Shown: positions 1 through 8,177 of the stretch, piece after piece
How positions within the stretch are numbered: position 1 is the stretch's first letter
How the letters are laid out: each line of letters starts with the position of its first letter
Source: Clostridia bacterium
Lineage (GTDB): Bacteria > Bacillota > Clostridia > Oscillospirales > CAG-272
Assembly: GCA_017411605.1 (NCBI GenBank)
Contig: JAFQPR010000091.1
Location: forward strand, 1-32,525
DNA length: 32,525 bases
Direction of reading: 5' to 3'
Position numbers and translations under genes: made by a program
The notes under the pieces: model-generated
The model's database searches: none
What the model was told of the DNA's origin: nothing
Seen by the model: the letters and a program-made list of their open reading frames with translations, nothing else

Positions 1-140
1 AAAAACATTAATAAAAACGAGGAAAACCATAGGTTTTCGACCTTGATTTCCTCAAATTTGTGCTTACTATTAAAGGGGTACTGTGTTTATTTCACAATAC
101 CCCTGTTTTTTATTCGGTTATGCCTAAATGCGACAGCCCC
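1..140. mobile_element. Left terminal inverted repeat (probable IS tip)
   Basis: Bases 3-140 are the exact reverse complement of 32388-32525. The inner boundary reads GGGGCTGTCGCA on the minus strand, which resembles insertion-sequence ends of the IS1182/ISL3 kind (recalled resemblance, not searched). Two hairpins lie inside: one around GAAAACCATAGGTTTTC and one with an 11-of-12 bp stem starting AGGGGTACTGTG. No transposase reading frame lies within the window. The element most likely continues outside it. Confidence 0.6.
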
Positions 141-189
141 CTTTAGATATTAAGTTGAATTTTGAGGTATTATCGTGCCTTAGCGCAAT

Positions 190-219
190 TAAGGGCAACG
201 CCAACCGCGTTGCCCTTTT
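190..219 (-). terminator. Hairpin terminator after the LRR lipoprotein gene
   Basis: A perfect 9-bp stem (GGGCAACGC at 193-201, GCGTTGCCC at 207-215) with a 5-nt loop lies 20 bp past the stop codon of the minus-strand gene. The T-rich tract is better on the plus strand (CCCTTTTC) than on the minus strand (CCCTTAATT), so it may work in both directions. Confidence 0.6.
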
Positions 220-234
220 CATATAAAACGAATA

Positions 235-1866
235 TTATTCGCCTGTGTAATTGTACGTTATCTTACAGTTATACGGTATATAACTGCTACGCTTCGTTAT
301 AGCATTCCACTGCTCTTCCGTTCCTCGGTATTTTATGCTCTTAAGGCTGTCGCAACCTAGGAACGCATTTTCACCAATACTCGTAACGCTATCCGGGATT
401 ACTACGCTCGTAAGGCTCGTGCACTCAAAGAACGCACTATCACCAATACTCATAACGCTATCTCCGATTACTACGCTCGTAAGGCTATAGCAACTAAAGA
501 ACGCCTTATCACCAATACTCGTAACGCTATCGGGGATAGTAATATTAACAAGGCGTTCGCATCCGCTAAACACATCGTATGCTATTACGCGGGTTGCGGG
601 ATGTATATTATACGTGGACATATTTTTATTCGTTACTTCGATTAAAACGGCATAAGGATTCTCGCCATCACCTACGTACCTTCCGTATTCATACTCGGTA
701 TAGAGTGCAGAGTTGCAATTAGAGAACGCCCGAGCACCAATACTCGTAACGCTATCTCCGATTACAACATTTATAAGTCTATAACAATTAGAGAACGCAG
801 AAGAACCAATACTCGTAACGCTGTCGGGGATTACTACGCTCGTAAGGCTGTAGCAATTAAAGAACGCATAATCACCAATACTCGTAACGCTATCCGGGAT
901 TACTACGCTCGTAAGGCTGTAGCATTTATAGAACGCATCATCACCAACACTCGTAACGCTATCCGGGATAACCACAGAGGTTATTGACGTTCCATTAAAG
1001 GCTTCGCTAAATATATCTTTGACGGGCACGCCCTTATACGTATCCGCAATCTTTACCGCTGTATCGGTACCCTCATAGCCGATAACTACGGCATACGTAC
1101 CGTCAGCCGAGAGGTCGTATAATATTCCCGCGGTTGCGGATAAGGGGATTTTGCACTTTACGCAAAGGTTATCGTCACCTGCGACGTGCATTTCCTTATC
1201 CTTCGCCTCTCCGCAAGCGATGCAATCAAACCAATGGTAATCTCCCGCTACCGTATAAGTATCCGAATAGTCATGCTCAAGCTTTTCGGTTTCATTGCTC
1301 TTGGCACTCTTGCCGCAGAGCTTGCAGCTCGTTGTGTCATATCCTTCCGCGGTGCAGGTCGGCGGTGTCGTTACGGTTTCCCAGATATGAGGGCACTCGC
1401 TGACTTTATACTGTGTTCTGACTCCGTTAACGATGAGATAACCCTCTTCATCAACGGTAATCTCGTCCTCGGTATCAACCTTATGCTCTGTTGTAACTCC
1501 GTTAACAACAACGTAGCCATCGGCATTCACGATAATCTCGTCTTTGGTATCAATCTTATGCTCTGTTGTAACTCCGTTAACAATGAGATAACCCTCTTCA
1601 TCAACGGTAATCTCGTCCTCGGTATCTACCTTATGCTCGGTCTTTTTACCATTGACAACCACATAGCCGTCGGAGCTTACCGTGATTTTATCCTCGGTAT
1701 CAACCTTATGCTCGGTCTTCTTTCCGTTGACTACTACGTAGCCGTCATCACTTATTTCGATTTCGGGCTCTGCCGCGCCGCCAAGCGCACCAAGTTGGTC
1801 GCACGCCGCAAGCGAAAGCGTTGCCGCTATTATAAGAAGAACGGCAAGTAATACTTTTTTCAGCAT
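235..1866 (-). CDS. Surface lipoprotein with BspA-type leucine-rich repeats
   Basis: A 543-residue exported lipoprotein. The N-terminus is a lipoprotein signal peptide with lipobox LSLAAC, the lipidated Cys being residue 22. Residues about 37-155 hold five tandem copies of a ~25-residue unit with core DGYVVVNG...TEHKVDTED. Residues about 158-240 form a Cys-rich linker with three CxxC pairs (181/184, 215/218, 235/238). Residues about 294-525 carry seven BspA/Treponema-type LRR units of the form SLTSVVIPDSVTSIGDxAFxxC, interrupted once after the fourth. The family mediates binding to host or microbial surfaces; the ligand here is unknown. AAGGAG lies 7 nt before the ATG. The gene stands alone, with its own promoter and terminator. 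Confidence is high for class, low for function. Confidence 0.88.
   Translation of the reverse strand: MLKKVLLAVLLIIAATLSLAACDQLGALGGAAEPEIEISDDGYVVVNGKKTEHKVDTEDKITVSSDGYVVVNGKKTEHKVDTEDEITVDEEGYLIVNGVTTEHKIDTKDEIIVNADGYVVVNGVTTEHKVDTEDEITVDEEGYLIVNGVRTQYKVSECPHIWETVTTPPTCTAEGYDTTSCKLCGKSAKSNETEKLEHDYSDTYTVAGDYHWFDCIACGEAKDKEMHVAGDDNLCVKCKIPLSATAGILYDLSADGTYAVVIGYEGTDTAVKIADTYKGVPVKDIFSEAFNGTSITSVVIPDSVTSVGDDAFYKCYSLTSVVIPDSVTSIGDYAFFNCYSLTSVVIPDSVTSIGSSAFSNCYRLINVVIGDSVTSIGARAFSNCNSALYTEYEYGRYVGDGENPYAVLIEVTNKNMSTYNIHPATRVIAYDVFSGCERLVNITIPDSVTSIGDKAFFSCYSLTSVVIGDSVMSIGDSAFFECTSLTSVVIPDSVTSIGENAFLGCDSLKSIKYRGTEEQWNAITKRSSYIPYNCKITYNYTGE
1396..1761 (-). repeat. Five in-frame coding repeats of about 75 bp
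   Basis: This stretch of the lipoprotein gene encodes five copies of the DGYVVVNG/EGYLIVNG unit. Copies alternate between two variants (DGYVVVNG and DEEGYLIVNG) and are close to identical at DNA level, so copy number could change by slippage or recombination. Confidence 0.8.
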
Positions 1867-1933
1867 TTCTTTTCTCCTTAAAACTGTCTTTTTAAATAAG
1901 GGTATTTTAAATCTAAAAATTAAGTCTTACCCC

Positions 1934-1962
1934 ATTCTAACACTTTTTGGCAAAATAATCAA
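1934..1962 (-). promoter_or_regulatory. Sigma-A promoter of the LRR lipoprotein gene
   Basis: On the minus strand, TTGATT (1957-1962), a 17-nt spacer, then TAGAAT (1934-1939). The predicted start is near 1927, giving a leader of about 60 nt before the ATG at 1866. Confidence 0.55.
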
Positions 1963-1971
1963 GTGCATTTT

Positions 1972-2160
1972 AGCCTTCTCCAGTGGGTGAGGTGAATTTG
2001 CCTTCCCCAGTGGGGGAAGGGGGACCACTTTAGTGGTGGATGAGGTGCCCTGTAAATCTTGAACTTTGTAACTCCTCATCCGTCAGCCGCCTCCGTGCGT
2101 CTGCCACCTTCTCCCGCAGGAGAAGGCTATATGGGGGACCGCTCGCGGTGGATGAGGTGT
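1972..2160. repeat. REP-like hairpin repeat pair
   Basis: Two related modules: 1972-2046 and about 2072-2160. Each has an 8-bp-stem hairpin (2001-2020, CCTTCCCCAGTGGGGGAAGG; 2107-2126, CCTTCTCCCGCAGGAGAAGG). Each is followed by a second small hairpin (2024-2037 and 2138-2149) and the tail GTGGATGAGGTG. No reading frame is supported. From memory, repeats with CCTTCCCCAGTGGGGGAAGG and GGATGAGG are widely scattered in gut Clostridia; no search was run. Confidence 0.7.
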
Positions 2161-2179
2161 GCTCGCGCTCCGCGCTCAC

Positions 2180-2285
2180 GTTCACCTTAAGTGAACATAT
2201 TGATCTTGCGTAGCAAGAATATCGAGATACCGATCAGGTATCTATATCGAGTTGCAGAGCAACATATCGACGTCACACAGGTGAC
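2180..2285. repeat. Array of five hairpins with ATATCGA linkers
   Basis: Five short inverted repeats occur in tandem: 2180-2196 (GTTCAC/GTGAAC), 2205-2217 (CTTGC/GCAAG), 2226-2242 (GATACC/GGTATC), 2251-2263 (GTTGC/GCAAC) and 2272-2285 (GTCAC/GTGAC). Stems differ completely in sequence. The 7-8-nt linkers between them are conserved: ATATTGAT, AATATCGA, TATATCGA, ATATCGA. The last hairpin abuts the stop codon of the minus-strand NTPase gene, so the array would form its 3' untranslated region. Confidence 0.8.
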
Positions 2286-5200
2286 CTACTCCTCATCGTC
2301 ATCCGACAGCAGCTCGTCGATTGAAATTCCCCATTTCTCAAGAGTAGCCATCATATCCTCGATGGACATATCCTCTATATCCGAAATATCATCGTCACCG
2401 TCATCATCCTCGTCATCGAGTGAGAACTCATCGTCATCGTCATCATCAAGTGAGAAATCGTCGTCATCTTCGTCATCGAGGTCAAAATCGTCCTCATCGT
2501 CAAGATACGAGTCGGCATCGTCCACGTCCTCGCGTGAATAATAACCGTCATCCTCGTCACCGTCGAGCGAGTATTCATCGTCACCGTCGCCCTCGGCGCA
2601 GGGAGCGGTCTTAAGTCCCGACGAGTACATAAATTCGTCATCCGCCGCAATCTCCTCGGGCGTTCTGATATCGAGCTTAAGATACATAAGCTCGGGCGAG
2701 TAGGACGCCTTATACAGCGCGTAGTCGGGATCGGTGTCCACCGTGTTAAGAAGCTCACGGAGCCTATCACGCAAGTCCACGTTATCGGGGCAGGAATTTC
2801 TGTATATCAGCGAGCCGATAAACAGCTCGGGCAGAACGGGCGCGTCCGCGTCCTCTATCTCAAGTCCCGAGAGGAAGGAGAGAAGCTTATTTTTCGCGCT
2901 TTCAAGCTCGTAGATATCGAATATTGAAAACAGCTTACGAAGCGACATATAGCAGCGGTAGAACGTCCTCGGGTCGCCCTCCGAGGCGTTTATTATCATT
3001 TTTACAAATCTATCAAGGTGATTGACGATAGCGTAATGCTCCGCACCGTCGATATGCTCCGAGAGAATATCGTACGAATGCTCCATCTGCACAGCGGCAT
3101 AGAGGAAATCGTCAATGGTGATAGCGCCACCCGCAACGGCGCGAGAGGTAGCGCAAAGTCTAAGCAGAAGGTTTACGGTCTCGGCGTTAAAGTCACTCTC
3201 GTCGGTATCGAGGGAGTACTTCGCGCCCGCAAGAATTCTCGGCAGGTATTTCTGCAGTCTTGAATTTACGTGAGTTTGACCCGCCGCCATAATTTTCAGC
3301 GCGGTGGAAACGCTCTCCACGTCGGCGCGAAGCATATCGTCGCTCTCGTCGAGCATCGAGTCTATCATCGTCGCAACGTCATCGGCGGTAACGTTAAGCT
3401 CACCCTCGGAGAGCGCGCCAAAGAGCGTTTCATACCCCTGCTTTGCCATCGAGTGGAACTCCTCGTGCGAGGGCTCGTAGGCGCGCTTGAGGTACGCCGC
3501 AAAGCTGCCGAAAAGATGCGAGGAGAGGAGAAGCTTCTCTTCAAAGCTATCAAGCTCCTCGAGCAGGTCTATCGACTCGGGCACCTCGCACTCTGGCGAG
3601 ATTATCTTCATAGAGTAGAACGCCTCGTTTGCAAGATATCTGTAATAAATAACGTCAAGCAATATTCTCGAGCGCGGCGTCATTACGAACTCACGCTTAC
3701 CCGCGCGGGTAAAGTCGTGGAAGAGTCCCGATGCCTCGGACGTGTTGACCTTCATTTTCATACTGACGAGCTTCGACCACGCAACAGCGGCAAACGAATT
3801 ACGGTTTATATTCTCTTCTCCGTCGGGTTTTATCTCGATTTTGTCAAGAATTGTTTGCAGAATCTCCTCATAAGCCTCTCTGTCATCATACGTTAGGCAC
3901 GCGGTAGGTATCTCGCGGAGAATGAACGAAAAGTCGCATTCGGGAGAGTCAAGGACGAGACGGACGAGCATATCTGCCACGCGCTCCGCTCCGTGGCGGT
4001 GGACGAGCCACGCGGTTTCCTTTGAGAGGAAGCGCTCGTTATCTATCTGCTTTTTATAGAACTCTGCCATACCTTGCGGATACGCATAGGACGCGGCGCG
4101 GAAAAGCGCGCTCGCCATAGTTCGCGTATGAGTTTTGCCCTCGCCCGCTATATGTAAAACGAGCTCCCTTGCAACGTAGGAGTAGCCTTTGGAATCGAGC
4201 AGCTCTTCAAGAGCAGAAATAACGTCGGGATTTGCTATGCGATAGCTCTTATCCTTTGAATTGTAGCTGAGAAGAGAGGAAAGTCCCCTCGTTACAAGAG
4301 CGAACTCGAGCGAGCTGAAGTCCCAACCCCGTGTTAAGTAAACGCGCTCTATCTCACCTTCCGTCAAGCGGACTGCGCCATAGGTCAGAAGCGCGAGCAG
4401 GCGCAGAGTGAAATCCTTGCCAACGCGCTCCGCTGTGCGCTCTATAAGCTCGCGCGCCATACCCTCTGCCGTATCGGGCAGACTTTTCACCACGGATATC
4501 TGATAGCGGTTTATATTATCCATTCCGTCGCCCATCTCGCGTATCTTCGCAAAATCGGCAGAGTCAAGCATAAGCATACGGTCAACGGCAAGCTTAAGGT
4601 AGAAGGGCGATGTCGCCTGCTCCTTTTCGGCTATTGCCGCGATGACCGACCCGTCAAGCTCCTTATGCTTCTGGCGAAGGAGCATTTTTATAAGCGGTAT
4701 CTCTTCCTCCTCGGATACCGTATTTAAAACGTAGGTGCGCGAGAAGTCAAACCACGGGGTAAGCATAACCGCTTCCTCATCGGCAGAATACGCCACGGTA
4801 AACTCAAGGTTTGATACGTAGCTCTCCTCCCTTCCGAAAAAGTCGAGGTCACCCGCGGCAAAATGCCTGTCAAGAATACGCACGGATAGGGTGTTCTGCA
4901 GGTCGTACGAGCAGTTATCTATAAAGCTTGCGACGACAGCGGGAGCCTCGGCGGAAAGCGCGAGAATGCGGTATATCACCTCATCGTCAAGGTACTCCTC
5001 ACCAAAGTCGCACTCCATATGCTCCTCACCCGTGACCTCCTCGAGCATATACGCGAGGAGCTTGAAGTAGTCTGCCTCGTAGGTCGAGTACTTGTCGAGT
5101 CCAAGCACGAAGGGCAGGAGCGCCACGTCTCCCGACTTCTCCGCCTCGCTGTAGCTATGCGCCAAAAACGCGCTCTTACCGACGCCCGAGTCTCCCTTGA

Positions 5201-5990
5201 TGAAGCGCATACAGGTTCTCCTATGAGAGAACGTACCGTCGAGCATACTGTGCGGCTCTCTTTGCGCGGGGTAGTAATTTTTCGCAAGCTCCGCATAGTA
5301 GCGGCTCGCGTTATGGATAGCGCGCTCCTGCCAGGGCAGACTCTCCTCCGCCTCGATATCCGAGAGAAAAGCGCCCGAGAGGTCGGCTATAACACTCTCT
5401 AAGAATCCCTCAAGCCCGACTATTTTTCCGCTCGCCTCGTCATACCTTGCGGTATATTCCCTCACCGCGTCGGGGTAAGACCGACGTATACGCGCCTTCA
5501 GCGCGTCGATCTTCTTTCGGTGAAGCTCGCTCTCGGCAAGGTAGTCGCGCCGCAGCTCCTCACTCATTCCCGAGGTATCAAGCTCTCGGAAATAGAAGAA
5601 CACGCGCCCCTCTGCGTCACCCGAGAGCAAAGCTCCGTACTCTATTTCAAGCTCCGTGACGGACATCTCGTCCGAAATCTGCGCGCCCTTGGCTGCGGCT
5701 GCATCGCGGACGAGTCCGCCCTCGGGAATCCAGCCGTAGCGCTCGCCGACGAGCACTATCATATAGGGGCGGCAGTCGTCGATCTCGTCGAGGCAGACCT
5801 CGAGCACACGGCGGCAGCCCTCGTCACTGTCAAGAGAGGTGGTATTGACCCCCCAGCGCAGGTCGCCAAAGTATACCTCCTCACCGTAGGGTGAGAGCCT
5901 TTCATTTATATTCAGCGCGGCAAAGTTATGCAAAGCGTCGCGCTCGTGCTGCATATCCTTAAAGGTGGATGAAACAAAAACGTGCTTCAT
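2286..5990 (-). CDS. DUF4062-STAND NTPase with acidic tail
   Basis: A 1234-residue protein with no signal peptide. Residues 1-~130 match the DUF4062 domain (start VFVSSTFKDMQHERD, later VGERYGWIP), a TIR/STIR-related module found at the N-terminus of NPHP3, TEP1 and bacterial STAND proteins. Residues 266-273 (GDSGVGKS) are a Walker A P-loop. Residues 351-360 (hydrophobic strand ending in FIDN) are a likely Walker B. The following ~750 residues are helical and probably form the sensor or repeat region. Residues about 1132-1201 are almost entirely Asp/Glu with spaced FSLDD units, followed by a short amphipathic end. AAGGAG precedes the ATG. STAND NTPases act as ligand-triggered switches, several of them in phage defence. 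No partner defence gene is adjacent, so defence is an inference. Confidence 0.8.
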   Translation of the reverse strand: MKHVFVSSTFKDMQHERDALHNFAALNINERLSPYGEEVYFGDLRWGVNTTSLDSDEGCRRVLEVCLDEIDDCRPYMIVLVGERYGWIPEGGLVRDAAAAKGAQISDEMSVTELEIEYGALLSGDAEGRVFFYFRELDTSGMSEELRRDYLAESELHRKKIDALKARIRRSYPDAVREYTARYDEASGKIVGLEGFLESVIADLSGAFLSDIEAEESLPWQERAIHNASRYYAELAKNYYPAQREPHSMLDGTFSHRRTCMRFIKGDSGVGKSAFLAHSYSEAEKSGDVALLPFVLGLDKYSTYEADYFKLLAYMLEEVTGEEHMECDFGEEYLDDEVIYRILALSAEAPAVVASFIDNCSYDLQNTLSVRILDRHFAAGDLDFFGREESYVSNLEFTVAYSADEEAVMLTPWFDFSRTYVLNTVSEEEEIPLIKMLLRQKHKELDGSVIAAIAEKEQATSPFYLKLAVDRMLMLDSADFAKIREMGDGMDNINRYQISVVKSLPDTAEGMARELIERTAERVGKDFTLRLLALLTYGAVRLTEGEIERVYLTRGWDFSSLEFALVTRGLSSLLSYNSKDKSYRIANPDVISALEELLDSKGYSYVARELVLHIAGEGKTHTRTMASALFRAASYAYPQGMAEFYKKQIDNERFLSKETAWLVHRHGAERVADMLVRLVLDSPECDFSFILREIPTACLTYDDREAYEEILQTILDKIEIKPDGEENINRNSFAAVAWSKLVSMKMKVNTSEASGLFHDFTRAGKREFVMTPRSRILLDVIYYRYLANEAFYSMKIISPECEVPESIDLLEELDSFEEKLLLSSHLFGSFAAYLKRAYEPSHEEFHSMAKQGYETLFGALSEGELNVTADDVATMIDSMLDESDDMLRADVESVSTALKIMAAGQTHVNSRLQKYLPRILAGAKYSLDTDESDFNAETVNLLLRLCATSRAVAGGAITIDDFLYAAVQMEHSYDILSEHIDGAEHYAIVNHLDRFVKMIINASEGDPRTFYRCYMSLRKLFSIFDIYELESAKNKLLSFLSGLEIEDADAPVLPELFIGSLIYRNSCPDNVDLRDRLRELLNTVDTDPDYALYKASYSPELMYLKLDIRTPEEIAADDEFMYSSGLKTAPCAEGDGDDEYSLDGDEDDGYYSREDVDDADSYLDDEDDFDLDDEDDDDFSLDDDDDDEFSLDDEDDDGDDDISDIEDMSIEDMMATLEKWGISIDELLSDDDEE

Positions 5991-6043
5991 ATTTACTCCT
6001 TCGATTTTCTAATCACTTAATATAATTATTTTTATTTTAATAT

Positions 6044-6072
6044 ATTATACAATAAAAAAAGCGATAGCTCAA
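6044..6072 (-). promoter_or_regulatory. Sigma-A promoter of the STAND NTPase gene
   Basis: On the minus strand, TTGAGC (6067-6072), a 17-nt spacer, then TATAAT (6044-6049). The start would be near 6037. The -35 box and spacer lie inside the terminator of the upstream corrinoid operon. Confidence 0.6.
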
Positions 6073-6100
6073 TACCTTCCCGTAAAAAACTATCGCCTTT
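6051..6100 (-). terminator. Terminator of the corrinoid operon
   Basis: A 7-bp stem (GCGATAG at 6061-6067, CTATCGC at 6090-6096) with a 22-nt loop is followed on the minus strand by a run of seven Ts. It starts about 20 bp after the stop codon of the activator gene. Confidence 0.7.
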
Positions 6101-6116
6101 TATCAAATTAAAAATC

Positions 6117-7619
6117 TTATATCTCCAAAAACATCATACCCTCAATATACTTCTCCGTGAAGGTGGGGCTTGAGGTGAGGTCGAGGGTTTTCGCGCTTTT
6201 TGCGATAGACTCGGCGCGCGCCCTCATATCCTTGTCAAGGAGCAGCATAGATGCGCCCGAGAGAGCCGCGTTGCCGACGGTTTTCGATACTCTCGCGAGT
6301 TTTTTCGGCAAAAGTCCTATCCTCGCGGCATTCGCAAAGCTTAAGTAGTTACCGAAGCCGCCCGCTATATAAAGCTTAGGAACGTCGGATACCGCGAGCT
6401 TCGCGCCGTCAAGCAGAGTCAGAAGTCCCGCGCATATCGCGCTCTTCGCGAGCTGAAGCATACGGATATCCTTCGGGGTAAGGGCTACGGGGTCGAGAAT
6501 CGTATACTCGTCATCCTCGAGATACCCACCCTCGTCTATTATCTCAAGCTCGAGCATTGCGGCTACCGCATCAACAAGACCGCTGCCGCAGATACCGCGA
6601 GGTAATACGTCGCCTATAACGTGAGCCGCAAGGCTACCACCGATAGGACTCACTCTGTCAATAGCGCCGACACCTCCGCGCATACCGCAGGAAATGCCGA
6701 CACCCTCAAAGGCGGGTCCCGCCGCCGTGGAGCAGACGGTGAGCCGCTCACCGTGCCAAAGCGCCATTTCTCCGTTAGTTCCTATATCGCAGAGCATAGC
6801 GGTATCCCTCTCGCATAGCTCCGTCGCAAGGATAGCGCAAACCGTATCCGCGCCAACGAAGGCGGATATACAGGGCGCGAGGTATATCTCGGTTTTCGCG
6901 CCAAGGCACTTTATACCGAGCTCGGATGCGAGGAGAGCTTCGCCAAAGAGCCTTTTTGCCGCAAAGGGCGCGTGAGAGTGCGGCTCGACAGACTCGCAGA
7001 CCAAAAGAGATAGCATAACCGTGTTACCCGTTATAACCACGCCGTCGATATCCGCCGCGCTGATATTCGCGCCTCGCGCGAGCTCCAAAATAAGGTCGTC
7101 AAGCGCTCCCCTTACCGCCTCGGCAAGCTTCAGGTCGCTGCCTCCGAGCGCCGCCTCTATTCTCGATATAACGTCAGCTCCGAACTCGCCCTGCGGATTG
7201 ATAGCCGCCGCAGTTGAAAGAGCCGCGCCCGAGGTGTCATAGAGCTTTGCCGCAAGAGTCGTCGTGCCTATATCGATCGCTGCACCGTATTTTGAGAAGG
7301 TAGGCTTTGGCTCAAATGAAGGCAATGCTCCGCCCGTCACTATCTCTGCGCCGCCGTCTTCATCTATACTCCTTACCGTAACGTCACCGAGAGGATAAGT
7401 CAAGCAAGAAAGGCGCACGCCCGAGCTAAGCTCGCTCTCGGACAAAAGAGCGCGCTCGGTATCCGAGATAGGCGAAATCTCACCCTCGATTATATATTTG
7501 CATTTTCCGCATTTTCCGTGACCGCCGCATGGGCGCTCGCCGCCTATTATCTCTGCGACAGATTTATCACGGGTGGCAGGTATTACCCTGCCAAGATATG
7601 TTACGTTTATTTCTTTCAT
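6117..7619 (-). CDS. RACo/RamA-like reductive activator of corrinoid proteins
   Basis: A 500-residue cytosolic protein. It uses ATP to re-reduce Co(II) corrinoid that has fallen out of the methyl-transfer cycle. Residues 1-80 form a plant-type 2Fe-2S ferredoxin domain: Cys31, Cys37, Cys40 and Cys72 (CX5CX2CX31C). From about residue 112 comes a DUF4445 ASKHA ATPase domain with phosphate motif DIGTTT (116-121) and a later CDIGTNGE motif. It is shorter than typical RACo (about 600+ residues by recollection). It is the last gene of the operon, and its ATG overlaps the stop of the DUF2284 gene (ATGA), implying coupled translation. Its presence is the strongest sign that the operon runs a real corrinoid methyl-transfer pathway. 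Confidence 0.88.
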   Translation of the reverse strand: MKEINVTYLGRVIPATRDKSVAEIIGGERPCGGHGKCGKCKYIIEGEISPISDTERALLSESELSSGVRLSCLTYPLGDVTVRSIDEDGGAEIVTGGALPSFEPKPTFSKYGAAIDIGTTTLAAKLYDTSGAALSTAAAINPQGEFGADVISRIEAALGGSDLKLAEAVRGALDDLILELARGANISAADIDGVVITGNTVMLSLLVCESVEPHSHAPFAAKRLFGEALLASELGIKCLGAKTEIYLAPCISAFVGADTVCAILATELCERDTAMLCDIGTNGEMALWHGERLTVCSTAAGPAFEGVGISCGMRGGVGAIDRVSPIGGSLAAHVIGDVLPRGICGSGLVDAVAAMLELEIIDEGGYLEDDEYTILDPVALTPKDIRMLQLAKSAICAGLLTLLDGAKLAVSDVPKLYIAGGFGNYLSFANAARIGLLPKKLARVSKTVGNAALSGASMLLLDKDMRARAESIAKSAKTLDLTSSPTFTEKYIEGMMFLEI

Positions 7620-8167
7620 TCTTCCTTACCGCGGAAAAGCACAGCGCCGAAGTAGGTTACCGTGTCCTTTCCGTTAATATATTTCATTCCCGCCGCCTTT
7701 GCTAAAAGGGATACGTTTATCCCGTACGCCTCAAGGGACGGCATTGCAAGCTCGGGATATCTGCATACCTCACCCGTGCGCTTAGCGCAGGTCTCGCAAA
7801 CACCGCAGCCGCCGCACCCGAGATGCAATGCGTCGGTAATGCCCATATCGCGGAAAACGGCGCGAAGCTTCTGCGCGAGTGGATACGTTCTTTTTTTCGC
7901 CGCTACCATTCCCTCAAAATCAAAGCTGTCCTCAAGACGGGATACAGTCTGATATACGAGAGCGCGGTCATACTTTCCCACCTCTGCCATAAGCGTATCT
8001 ATATCCCCCACGTCGGGCGGACACATATAGCATTTGCCGTAAACACCGCAGGCATTCCTCTCGCACATCTCGCGAAAGGCTCTGTCAAGCGAGATATCCT
8101 TTACTTCAATTATGCTCGCGCGATATGCGCCGAGCGCCAGAGCCTCGGATACAAGCTTTTCTGTCAT
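7616..8167 (-). CDS. DUF2284 cysteine-rich metal-binding protein
   Basis: A 183-residue predicted iron-sulfur or metal-binding protein. It has an N-terminal Cys set (35, 40, 46, 49, the last two in KCYMCPP) and a C-terminal ferredoxin-like set (118, 121, 124, 127, 135, starting GCGGCGVC). The frame stays open to 8299, but that would run into the URO-D gene. The ATG at 8165-8167 has a GAGG 9 nt upstream and is preferred. DUF2284 proteins are recurrent neighbours of corrinoid methyltransferases. A role in electron delivery to the activator next door is plausible but not shown. It lies 10 bp after the URO-D gene and overlaps the activator by 4 bp. Confidence 0.82.
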   Translation of the reverse strand: MTEKLVSEALALGAYRASIIEVKDISLDRAFREMCERNACGVYGKCYMCPPDVGDIDTLMAEVGKYDRALVYQTVSRLEDSFDFEGMVAAKKRTYPLAQKLRAVFRDMGITDALHLGCGGCGVCETCAKRTGEVCRYPELAMPSLEAYGINVSLLAKAAGMKYINGKDTVTYFGAVLFRGKEE

Positions 8168-8177
8168 TAAGTCTGCC

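Noticed and set aside
330-1000. Regular ~69-bp repeats suggesting a CRISPR array
   Set aside because: The repeats stay in one reading frame and encode leucine-rich repeats, and there are no unique spacers or cas genes.
1186-1851. Plus-strand open frame of 221 codons
   Set aside because: It lies antisense to the repeated part of the LRR lipoprotein. Its apparent internal repeats mirror the coding repeats, and it has no ribosome site.
2191-2541. Ser-rich plus-strand open frame
   Set aside because: It is the reverse complement of the Asp/Glu-coding tail of the NTPase plus the hairpin array, so it is low-complexity shadow sequence.
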